Positions 49,065-59,330 of a stretch of 64,000 nucleotides of DNA are shown here, piece by piece. The stretch covers positions 1,133,501-1,197,500 of the forward strand of contig NC_080568.1 of NCBI RefSeq assembly GCF_030253575.1, in the 5' to 3' direction. Every line of letters begins with the position of its first letter. Position 1 is the stretch's first letter. The stretch is from Rhododendron vialii (Eukaryota; Streptophyta; Magnoliopsida; Ericales; Ericaceae). Under the pieces are notes generated by a model. It was not told the origin of the DNA, did not search any database, and saw only the letters and a list, made by a program, of their open reading frames with translations. The position numbers and the translations under genes are program-made.

Positions 49065-52000
49065 TGCTCAGCTGGAACGTTCAGGGGATAGGACGACCCC
49101 TAACGTTCCAGATCTTACGAGGGTTGTGTACAACCCATCGTCCTCTAGTGGTATTCCTTATGGAAACCAAAAATAAGAGGGATACCCTAAAAAGAATAAA
49201 GAATCGGCTCCAGTTCCAGGGAAGCTGTTATGTCGATCCAGAGGGCTTGTCGGGGGGTCTAGCTTTGTGGTGGAAGGAGGAAGTGGATGTGGAGATTCGG
49301 TCAAAATCCAAAAACATGATAAGGTGCATTATGAAAGGAATTCGGTGGGGGATCCTTGGCTGACTACGTTTATTTACGCCCCTCCTACCCCTAGGGAGCG
49401 TATTTTCTTTTGGAATCAATTGAGAGCTGTGGCTAGGGAGAATCACTATCCTTGGCTTTGTGTGGGAGATTTCAATGAAGTGGCTTCTACGTGGGAAAAG
49501 GAAGGGGGTAACGAATATAGGGGAAGGAGAATTGAACTGTTCCAGGAGCTCATTTCGGACTGTGGGTGGATGGACTTGGAATTTAAAGGTCCAGCATTTA
49601 CTTGGAGTAACAACCAAGGGGGTACCAACAACATCCGAGAAAGACTAGACAGGGCTATGGCTTCAGCGTCTTGGAGGTTGCTTTGGCCAACAGCTCAGGT
49701 TTTCCATGAGGTAAAAATGGGGTCGGATCACTGCCCCCTGCTGATCAAACTAAGCAACAACTTGAAGAAAGTTCCCTACCAGTTTAAGTTTGAAAGCATG
49801 TGGGCAACAAGTGAAGAATGCTCAAGAGTGATAGCAAGTGCTTGGGATACTTCTACTCCTGGGTCAGCTATGTACTCGCTGAGAACCAAATTGAGATCAT
49901 GTCAGAAGAGTCTACAAGAATGGAGTAGGAAAACTTTTGGGAACAACAAGAAGAGAATTGAGGACCTTACAGAGAAAATCCGAATTATCCAAAGCCTTCC
50001 TTTTAGTCAGGAAGGCTTCTCTCAGGAACAAGATTTTGCAAAAGAGCTGGAGATTACGATGTTGAGAGAGGAGATGTATGTCCATCAGAGGTCTCGAGTC
50101 AATTGGTTAAAATTTGGGGATAAGAACACTGTGTTCTTCCATGCTACCCTGATGCAAAGAAGACAGAGAAATCAGTTGTGCACTATTAAAGATGGAAGAG
50201 GTATTTGGCTGAAGGAGGAGACTGAGATCAACAGACACTTGGGTGAGTTCTTCTCGAACCTTTTTGAAGCCTCAGGAGACAGAGACTTTACTGCAGCACT
50301 GGTAGGAGTCCACAGGAAAATCACAGATTCAATGAATCATAAACTCACCAAGGCGATCTCGAAAGGGGAAATCTTGTTGGCCAGGGACCAACTAGGGGCT
50401 TTGAAATCACCTGGGCCTGATGGCTTCCCAGGTTTCTTCTACAAAAAGTAGGGGAAATTATAGTTACCCCCCTCTAACTATGCCTCGCATACACTTACCC
50501 CCCTCTAACTTTTTTTTAGCACTTAACCCCCTCAAACTAACGGAAATTCAAACGGTCATAACTTTTTCGTCCAAAGTCGAAAATATGCAAATTATATATC
50601 GATTTCGAGATCTTGAAGTCAGCTTTCTAATGACACCAAAATCACATCACGATTCAAAGCACACAGAAAGTTATGATCAAAAGAGTAAGGGCTGGTAGAC
50701 AGAAAGACCATTTTGATCATAACTTTTTGTGTGCTTTGAATCGTGATGTGATTTTGGTGTCATTAGAAAGCTGACTTTAAGACCTCGAAATCGATATATA
50801 ATTTGCATATTTTCGATTTTGGATGAAGAAGTTATGACCGTTTGAATTTCCGTTAGTTTGAGGGGGTTAAGTGCCAAAAAAAAAAGTTAGAGGGGGGTAA
50901 GTGTACGCGAGGCATAGTTAAAGGGGGGTAACTATAATTTGCCCCAAAAAGTATTGGGGGATTATTGAGAAGGATGTATGCGAAGCGGTTGAGAGTTTTT
51001 TTGCCAATGGGTACCTCCTCAAGGAATTTAACTATACCCATCTCGTTCTAATTCCAAAACTTCATTCTCCTGAAACTCTTGCCCAATTTAGACCTATTGC
51101 CCCGTGTAACTTCATCTTGAAAATCATCACGAAAATTCTTGCTAATCGTCTCAAAAGTATCCTGAGGGGTATTATCACCCCAAACCAATCTGCTTTTGTC
51201 CCTGGCAGACTTATCCAAGACAATATCATCGTGGCCCACGAAGCTTTCCACCACCTCAGGAGAAAGAAGAATGGTTATGGGGGATACATGGCCGTCAAAC
51301 TAGACTTCAACAAAGCCTATGATCGAGTAGAGTGGGACTTTCTGCAAGCAATATTGGAAAAAATGGGTTTTAATCGGGTGTGGATTCAATGGGTTATGCA
51401 GTGTGTAACTACAATGAGCTTTGGGGTAAGTGTGAATGGTGAAGTCAAGGCAAAAGTGTCTCCTCGAAGGGGACTCCGGCAAGGGGACCCTCTATCACCC
51501 TATCTCTTCTTACTTGTGAAGGATGTCCTCTCTAACCTCCTTACCCAAGCTGTCCAGTCCAGAAACCTTTTAGGAGTTCATTTGGGTCAACAATGCCCTT
51601 CCTTGTCACATATCTTTTTTGCGGACGATGCTCTCTTATTTGCAAAAGCTGAATTGCCCGAATGCCAGTCCCTTATGAAGATTTTGGATACATATGGAAA
51701 GGCATCAGGACAATCAGTGAACCTGAATAAGTCTGGAATATTTTTCTCCTCCAATCTAAACCCCATCGACAAACAGCTTATTTGCTCCTTCCTAAACATC
51801 CCACCTCTCAAAGATGACGCGAAATATCTGGGGCTCCCCTCCTTATGGGGAAGATCAAAAGCTGAGGAATTATCTTTTTTGGTGGAGAAAACTCTGAAGA
51901 AGTTGCAAGGATGGAAGCAAAGAATCATCTCTCATTCAGGAAAGGAAGTTATGATCAAAGATGTGGCTCAAGCCATCCCCACGTATGCTATGGCTTGCTT

Positions 52001-53687
52001 TTGGTTCCCTCAGAAGACAGTGAATAAACTGAACTCGTTGATAAGGAATTACTGGTGGAAAGGTGATCCGGAGAATAGAGGGATTTTTTGGGCCAGTTGG
52101 GACAGGATGATTGCTCCAAAAGAGGAAGGAGGAATGGGTTTTCGTGATTTCAGTGCTTTCAATGAGGCTCTCCTGGCAAAACAGGCTTGGAGACTCTTGA
52201 TGAATCCTAATTCTTACTGGGCAAAGATGATGAAAGGTCTTTACTTCCCCAACTCAAATTTCTTGACAGCCGTTAGAGGAAAAAAGGCCTCTTGGGCTTG
52301 GACCAGCATGCTGAAGGGAAGGGAGGTTCTTTGTAAAGGGTTGAGGTGGCAGGTGAGTGGAGGTCGTGAAATCAACTTTTGGGAAGATAAATGGGTTCCT
52401 TCGATTCAGAATTTCAAAGTAAACACGCCGAAGCCTCACGGATGTCAAATTCAGAAAGTCTCAGAAGTTATAAGGCCAGGGATGCAAGGTTGGGATGTGA
52501 ACAAGCTTAGAAGGGTCATTTCAGAGGATGAGGTAAATGCCATAGTGAAGATTGCTTTACCATCAAACCCTCGCAGGGATAGACTGATCTGGCACTATAA
52601 TTCCCAAGGTATATACACGGTCAAATCTGGATATAGAGTTGCTCTGAAAATCAATGAGATCTATATTGACAAGCCAGAATCGTCCTTTAAACCCAATAAA
52701 CACCTTTGGAAACTCATTTGGAAGCTGAATGTCCCCCCTAAAGTTAGAAATTTTTGGTGGAGAGTATGTAAAAATGGTTTGGCAACCAAGGAAAATCTTT
52801 TCAGAAGGAGGTGTGCTCAATCCCCCACATGTCCTCTCTGTAACGATTGCGTGGAATCAGTGGAACATATGCTAACCCAGTGTGCTTGGACTAGACCAGT
52901 TTGGTTTGGTAGCAACTTGATCTCTAAGGTATCCCCTGAGAAATGCCCTTCTATGTTGATTTGGTCTTCTGGTATCATAGACAAGAGCTCCAGTCTCAAA
53001 GAAGCATCAGAGGTAATAAGTAAGGTGGCGCTCCACATTTGGAAGGAAAGAAACGACTTCGTGTTTAATCATCTGGAGGTAAACCCCCTGTCTACTGTGG
53101 TTAGAGCTTCCAAAGCTCAAACTGAATTTGGATTAATCTCGGCTATTCAGAGAGAGGTTTTGGAGCACAATGATGCTCCCCCTTCTGCCAATCTGGCCTG
53201 GAGAAAACCAATCCCTGGTAGCCTGAAAATTAACTGTGATGTCGCAATTCCCCTGGATAGTGAAAAAGCTACAGCAGCAATGGTGGTTCGTAATGAAGTA
53301 GGTGAGCTGATTGATGGTTCGACTGCTACCTTCCCAGTCTACTCAGTTTTACATGGAGAGCAAGAAGCGATCAGGAGGGCATGTCACATGGTTGAAGGCC
53401 TAAAAGTTAGCCAAGTCATAATTGAATCGGACAACAGGAGGGCCATTGAACTCAGTGTCTCAGAACTTGTGCCCCCGTGGGAAGTTTTTGAAGTAGTAAT
53501 GGACATAAGGAGGCTGATGAAGCAGAAGAACTTGAAGATGGAATGGGTGAACAGATTTGGCAACAAGATTGCTCACCAAGTGGCAGCATGGGCATCAAAA
53601 GGCCAACTTCAACCTGACTGGGTTTCTAGCCCCCCCATTGCTTTATTTTCTTTGCTGTATGCAGATGCTTTTAATTCTGAGTTGTAG
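49058..53687 (+). pseudogene. LINE ORF2: endonuclease, reverse transcriptase, RNase H (broken)
   Basis: Apurinic-type endonuclease: LSWNVQGIG, METKN, YAPPTPRER, VGDFNEV, SDHCPLL. Reverse transcriptase: LKSPGPDGFPG, LANRLKSIL, FVPGRLIQDN, LDFNKAYDRV, GLRQGDPLSPYLF, FADDALLF. A zinc-binding segment CPLCNDCVESVEHMLTQC and a C-terminal RNase H (NCDVAIP, GEQEAI, IESDNRRAI) follow, as in plant L1 elements. Lesion 1: the frame changes at a G-run near 49347-49351, consistent with loss of one G, between EN blocks. Lesion 2: a 495-bp foldback element interrupts RT at 50451. The rest of RT and RNase H (51117-53687) is uninterrupted. Confidence 0.9.
50451..50945. mobile_element. Foldback (long-TIR) element inside LINE ORF2
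   Basis: 495 bp composed of two arms of roughly 235 bp that are near-perfect reverse complements. The ends are GGGGAAATTATAGTTACCCC and its counterpart finishing AACTATAATTTGCCCC. The central loop is about 25 bp (near 50685-50710). An exact 8-bp duplication AAAAAGTA flanks it (50443-50450 and 50946-50953), and removing the insert plus one copy keeps the RT frame. An 8-bp duplication suggests a hAT-like transposase, but the superfamily is not proven. Confidence 0.88.
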
Positions 53688-53754
53688 CCCTGAGGGCCTT
53701 TTTGCCTGATCAAAAAATAAATAAAAATAATGATGTTTAGGTCATCATACAAAC

Positions 53755-55490
53755 CTGATTCCTGGCTGCAAATTGAGCATTAGCTCATAGTTCTTATGTC
53801 CTTTAGAGATGGTCACTCCTTGTCGCTTCACCACGTTCGGTATCCTAATCGTGCTCCATCTCTTGCACGCATCTTCGAGTTGTACCCCTGCTCCCTCTTT
53901 TGCACGCATCTTTGAGTTGTACCCCTGCTAAGTGATTCTCCAACTCTCTCTCTGCCATCAAATTCCTACCGAAACAATCCCAATTCGACGAAGCCCCAAC
54001 ACCTGCACCCTCCAACAAACGCATCCGGTTGAACTCCCTATCCTCTCCTGCGTCCAGTCTCCCGCCGACCGACATTCTCCTCAGCCTCACGTTGGCATCC
54101 ACCGCCTTCGACGACCTCCACACCGTGAGCTTCTTCTGCGATGGCGTGAGCATGACCGAAACCTTCTTGTTCGGACAAACTTTTCAATCACTCAAATGCA
54201 CATTGAAAACATCTTGAGCGTTCCAATCAAGATTTTCCTCTGGAGTTGAGGACCCAAAAGGAAAATAACTCCCATTTTGTTCATTTGGACCTCTACTCCA
54301 ATTCCCCACATAAGTAATCCCATTTTCCCATCTTAATGTTCCATTTCCTTTGGGAAACTCATCTTCCCAATACCCATCAAACCTATACCCATTACTCCAA
54401 ACAAATGTCCCTTTACCACAAATACTTCCATTTCTCCATTCCTCGACATAACAATTCCCATTACCCCATTGACACTTACCATGACCTTGAAACCTGCGAC
54501 ACCATTCGCCATCGTAACAATACCCGTTCGCGTAGTTCTTGATCCTGTGACCGTGCTTCAAATCCATGATCCAAAGCCCCTCATTCTTCTCGCCATTGGA
54601 TCTCTAGAGACAGAACCAAGATTTTACTCCAGCAATGGCGAAATGTATACTAAAAAAATAAAAAGATGCATTACAATATTAATAGTCATCGGCTCCAAAA
54701 AAATAATAATAACATAACAAAAACTATAGTAAATGATGTTTTTGCACATAAAGTACGAAAAAAGACAACTTTAATTTTGGGTATCGGTAATGCCACTCCT
54801 CAGATCCCTATATGAATTTTTCAAATTGATAACCGCACTCTCTTTTTGGGAGTGACATTATAATTAAATACCCTTAATTTTTTAGGTTAAGTTATTTTAG
54901 GGTTAGAGTGTGGAGTTTTTTTTTCTTAATTACACATCATCATTTATATTATTTCACTTTGGCTCATTGAATTTAGTTTTGGAATAGTTTTTTGGGTCTC
55001 CTTTATTGAAAAAAAAAAATAGAAGATTTATGATTAGTATATAATTAAAGATAAGGAAAAAACCTAGTAGTGACAAAACTATATAAGTTGGGGATAAAAT
55101 TATTTTTTCACATATAATAATTGTATTTCAAAAATTCTTGTCGCGGCGGCCGCGCCACAAGACCCCTGGCTCCATCCTTGATTGGATCTCGTGTATGTGT
55201 CTTAATTTTCCGTCCATGTAACCGCTCTTGAATTCACCTTCGTAGGTGGCCCCAGAAGGCCAACTGAACTTTCCTTTTCCCCATCGTCTTGCCTCCGTAC
55301 CACTCTCCTATGTACCTGCACCCGTCGGTCCACAAGTATTTTCCAGTCCATGGGGGAAATTATCGGACCAATGGCTCGTGTAGTTGAACTCTGTCCGCGT
55401 TGTAGACGTCGCCTTTACCACGTCCACGGTCGTGATTTTCATTGTCTTTGTCGTCGTCGTCCTCCGTGTGTGCGACGTATGTTGTTCCAA
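53755..55490 (-). pseudogene. PIP5K (phosphatidylinositol-4-phosphate 5-kinase) MORN/linker pseudogene
   Basis: On minus, in several frames: [12 protein letters not shown], then [37 protein letters not shown], then after a MITE MDLKHGHRIKNYANG, WGNGNCYVEEWRNG, WSNGYRFDGYWEDEFPKGNG, WENGITYVGNW. These are MORN repeats of a plant PIP5K. The linker continues as LTVWRSSKAVDA, RRMSVGGRLDAG and VTISKGHKNYELMLNLQPGI, ending at a donor-like GTTTGT (53749-53754). At least three frameshifts (near 55345, 55278 and 54170) break it. The lipid-kinase catalytic domain is absent. The LINE inserted just beyond the exon end. A dead partial gene copy. Confidence 0.85.
54605..55180. mobile_element. TIR element (probably Mutator-like MITE) inside the PIP5K pseudogene
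   Basis: 576 bp bounded by an exact 10-bp direct repeat ATTGGATCTC (54595-54604 and 55181-55190). The left end AGAGACAGAACCAAGATT and the complement of the right end AAGGATGGAGCCAGGGGTC are imperfect inverted repeats. It separates two MORN blocks that would otherwise be contiguous. A target duplication of 9-10 bp suggests Mutator-type transposition. AT-rich, non-coding. Confidence 0.75.
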
Positions 55491-55636
55491 AAAGGCTGTG
55501 GGCTCGCTTCTTTGCTGCAGCCTGCGTCTTGCAAACCGTAGCTTCCCATGCCTTCGTGATACGGCCTATTCTGTTTTCTGGGGTTCAAAAATCTGTGTGT
55601 GTTTCAGATTGTTAAAAAATGCATGATGGTTTCAAC

Positions 55637-55640
<4 letters not shown>

Positions 55641-55692
<52 letters not shown>
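55641..55692. repeat. (CT)n microsatellite, about 26 units
   Basis: An uninterrupted dinucleotide run in intergenic DNA. The Arg-Glu repeat frame on the other strand is an artefact of it. Confidence 0.95.
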
Positions 55693-55694
<2 letters not shown>

Positions 55695-57125
55695 GTAATT
55701 GCAACCAACCTGAACAATCATTTAGCTTGGACAATTTTTGGTCCATAATTTTGGAATTTTGATACATGTCATTTGTGTTTTGGTGGTGTGACATGACGTG
55801 GGAAGAAAGTCCTACGAACAATGAGAAAATGGAGCCATCTGTTGCCAGGGGAATGGTCAAAAGCGACAGTTAAGGACTTCGAATGGGCTATACATACACG
55901 ATTTCACATAAAGATCGTTATGTGTTATATATCGAATTGTACCGTTGTACGTAACGGGATTTTGGAGCTTCAACAAAATTATTTACCTACGTATCTGCCG
56001 ACCCTGGCTTTATACTCTAGGCTGTCATAAAATTCTGCTAACAATATGTACAGTTAATGAATCTCTTTGATATATGAAAATTGATAACCATGAAAAATTT
56101 CATGGGTACATATATGCATGTGGAGATAGACTTTTTCACGGCCGCTCCGTGAACAGGGTGTTTACTGAGCGGCGCAATCTCAACCGTCCATTTGCGTAAT
56201 CAATGGCTGAGATTCGTTTTCAATTACGACTGGTCACAATTAACTTTTTCCCGGAGAAGTTTCATTAAAATCTGGACCGTACAAAACACTTTTGGACGAC
56301 AACGATTCACTTCCGTAAAGTAGTTTTTTTCATGTATGTGACAGAAAAAGTATCATAGTATCAGCTTTCTATTATCGGGCCAATTTCCTTGACCTTATTT
56401 TCCTGCATATAAAATGGCAAAAATGACATTTCTCTGATAATAGGATGAAAAAAAAGAGAGAGTAAACGAACATAAGTCATAATGACATAAATCTTTGGGC
56501 CGGATACCGAGTTCTCGAAAAAATATTCGTAGAAATCCTAATTTTGAAAAACAATTCTGTATTGTTTGATGTTCTGTTTAACAATAATTATGTATTATTT
56601 AATGGTACACGCGCTATGCACAAAGTAAAAATTATGCAATATTTTTTTTTGTGTGTCAATCAACAACCGTATTATTGATCAATGCAAGGAAGAAGAGTCT
56701 AACAGAGCATCTCGACAAGTCCAGTTTGGAAAATTCTCCTTTTAGGTTGTGGAAAGCTCCATAGATAGAAAATATTTGACATGATGTGCCACCCTATTTA
56801 CAAGGTATGAAAGAAAAAGAAAAAGAAATAGAAGAAACAAAACTAGCATAATTAATTGTTGCTGATGACGGCCAAATTCGACTTGACATTATTAGATTCT
56901 AACATGAGCTGAAATTTGGAAAAAAATCATTTAATTTAGTGGAAATGAAAGATGAATAATAATATATTGGTAATGGTTGAGGTGAATTTTTGATCGAAAT
57001 TATAATTTTTATTAGTCGGAAAAATGTGTTATGTGTCATAAATATTTTTGATTGATAATAATAATAATAAAGATAGATTGTTTTTCTTCTTTTGAGCAAA
57101 TAATGAAAAATTACTATTAGGAACG

Positions 57126-57359
57126 AGAAATTCTTCAGTGCCGAGCGGGCACGGGACAGTTGGTGCCGAACACGCATCTTAGCCGTCCAAACGTATTTTG
57201 GACGGCTTAGATCTGTTTGGGTAATTTTTAAGTGTAAAATTACCAAAACATCCCCTCAAGTCCAAATAATTAAATCTGGACCATCTAAAATACGTTTGGA
57301 CGGCCGAGATGCGTGTTCGGCACCAGCTGCCCGTGCCCACTCGGCACTGAAGAATTTCT
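57126..57359. mobile_element. Foldback element with 10-bp target duplication
   Basis: 234 bp. The left arm begins AGAAATTCTTCAGTGCCGAG and the right arm ends with its exact complement; arms of about 73 bp pair with few mismatches. It is flanked by the perfect repeat TATTAGGAAC (57115-57124 and 57360-57369). The core (GTGTAAAATTACC, CATCCCCTCAA) resembles the element at 57902-58090. A 10-bp duplication suggests Mutator-like mobilisation. Non-coding. Confidence 0.85.
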
Positions 57360-57901
57360 TATTAGGAACCGAGTCAAAGGGGGGTGTTTGTGGTTCCGAT
57401 CCATTGCTCCATAGAACTCTTACATGTCCCCTGCAATTTTGTACACAAAATACTACTAGTACTATTCTCCACTCCAAAGGCTACAGACAAACATAACAAA
57501 AGGAACAAGTGTCAGAGGGTGGGGTCTGGAGAAAAACTTATTTATGGAGGAGCCCTAAATATAAAGTTCAATCTCGCACGTCTAAAAGTGTTTTGAACAG
57601 TTTCCTAACAAACTATTAGCAGTCAGAAATATTCATTATTGATCAAAGTTTAAAAACATATCTCAACCATTGATTGCCGAAACGAACGGTTGTAATTACG
57701 CAACTCCGTGATTAACTTATTCTCGACGCTTCCGTAATCAAGTTATTCTTGTCTAAATATTCTTGGTGCCCATATCAATTTGCATGTGCATGTTTCCATC
57801 TGAAATTTACACAAGGAGAAATTTTTCAAGCAACTTTTCAATTTTCCAGTGGGTGCGAGACCCACCACTCATATGAGTATGGGTGTGCTACTAGAATTAT
57901 T

Positions 57902-58090
57902 ATTTTCCGTGCTAGGTGGGCACAACCACGTGGTATCCGTTGGCACATTCAGACCATCCAAATGTGTTTTAAACGGCCTAGATTTTTGAGGATAATTTTT
58001 TAGTGCAAAATACCCAAAAACGTACACCCCTCAAATCTGAGACGGCCAGGATGCGCTGACAGTTACCACGTGGTGGTACCCGTTTGGCAC
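57902..58090. mobile_element. Second, diverged member of the same foldback family
   Basis: The arms include GTGCTAGGTGGGCAC and CCACGTGG on the left and CCACGTGG...CCGTTTGGCAC on the right. The core (GATAATTTTTTAGTGCAAAA, CACCCCTCAA) lines up with the core of 57126-57359. AGAATTATT occurs at 57893-57901 and 58091-58099 and may be a 9-bp target duplication. More decayed than its neighbour, so probably older. Confidence 0.65.
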
Positions 58091-58878
58091 AGAATTATTT
58101 CTCCTACACAAGGGCGGGCCTTTCTGTTTTTCATCTGCTTTTATTGTCTCTTTATCTATCCTTCCCCTATCGGAACTTTGTTTCAACTAGCATATATATA
58201 CTGTATAATTTTTCCCTAACGGTCAGGGGGTCCACGTCCAGACTAGGAATTACAAAAAAAATCACTTTCTTTCGGTGTCTGTCTGACCCGAATCATGTGG
58301 GGAGTAAACTTATCTTGGTCAAGAGATTTGAATCCTCTTAAAGACCCTACAAATATTCTACGGTCAAGCTAAAACTATTTGAGGTTTTTTTTTTCGGTTC
58401 ATTTTGAAAAATAATATTGTACTTTTTGCAATTTGTTAAGAATTTTAATCACCTCAAAAATCATGTTAATAACTTTGATTGATCGACGCTCGGCTTGTTC
58501 TGCTCGCTTAGATTCCTACCCGTCCATGGACCGGATCAGGGAGTCCTCTAGTGAGCAAAGCGTACTACTACAGGGTTGAAGCCCTTAAAACAAAGTCGTT
58601 TTGTTTAAATGAGGCCCCGCTTATATCTGTAACACCATGCAGAAGCACAAGATAATTTTTCGTTCCCCCAATTTTAACAAAAGAAAAAAAGAAAAGGCCA
58701 CAACTCAGTGGAATTATACAATAGTTTGGAGTATCCTCAAATGGTACTCCGGACAATTTTACAATCATATATTTTGTAAGGTCTACCACAAAATGTATAA
58801 ACTCCATAAAAATGTGTGATTGTAAAGTGATTCAGAGTAGCACGTGACGGTACTCCCGGCTATTGAATAATTACTCCA

Positions 58879-59008
58879 GTACATATCATCCATGTCCATG
58901 CGTGTGCTGGTTTTTTCCTGTACATATCATCCATGTTCATGCGTGTGCTGGTTTTTCCTTCTAGGCTATCATCCATGTTCATGCGTGTGCTGGTTTTTCC
59001 TTCTAGGC
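58879..59008 (+). repeat. Three-copy tandem repeat (41-47 bp) just upstream of the transporter gene
   Basis: Three units share TATCATCCATGTTCATGCGT and GTGCTGGTTTTTCCT (58879-58919, 58920-58966, 58967-59008). Differences are one substitution and small end indels. The array ends 60 bp before the start codon, so it lies in the promoter or leader and could change transcription-factor site number. Each unit contains CATGCGTG. Confidence 0.85.
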
Positions 59009-59067
59009 GTTATTTGAGTCTATTAATTTGAGTTTTGTGGTTCCGAAGAAGAAGAGCTTGTTTGCCA

Positions 59068-59279
59068 ATGGCGGAGAGAGAGAAAGAGTCTGAGTTTTTC
59101 TTTGAGGATGAGGAAGAAGAAGAAGATGATGATGATATAGAGGACACAAGGAATGAAAATGGTGGTGGTGGTGGTAGCAGCAGCAGCGATGAAGAGGAGG
59201 AGGGTACTCGAAGAAGATTTAGATCTCCTCCTCCTTCTTCCCCTTTCTCTTCTCACCAGTGGCCTCAGAGTTACAGGTA

Positions 59280-59330
<51 letters not shown>

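Larger units (their letters stand above)
47186..53726 (+). mobile_element. LINE (L1-like non-LTR retrotransposon) with 5' inversion
   Basis: The body lies between two copies of a perfect 16-bp target duplication ATAATGATGTTTAGGT (47170-47185 and 53727-53742). Positions 47841-53726 are in sense orientation and end in a short A-rich tail. Positions 47186-47800 are the 5' UTR and start of ORF1 in reverse orientation. Between them is a 40-bp filler containing a 32-bp copy of antisense ORF1. This is the layout expected from twin priming. ORF2 has one frameshift and one foldback insertion, so this copy is inactive. Confidence 0.92.
55491..59067. other. Intergenic region upstream of the transporter gene
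   Basis: Holds a (CT)26 tract at 55641-55692, two related foldback elements (57126-57359 and about 57902-58090), and a three-copy tandem repeat at 58879-59008. The rest is AT-rich, and the open frames found there show no protein features. The promoter of the AVT1-type gene must lie near the right end. Confidence 0.55.

Noticed and set aside
49267..50451. A second, independent LINE or nuclease gene starting at 49267
   Set aside because: It is the downstream part of the ORF2 endonuclease after a one-base frameshift; catalytic blocks continue in order from the previous frame.
56130..56310. Segment resembling the 57126 foldback family (CACGGCCGCTCCGTGAAC, TCAACCGTCCATT)
   Set aside because: Only general wording is shared, with no second arm and no duplication; too weak to call.
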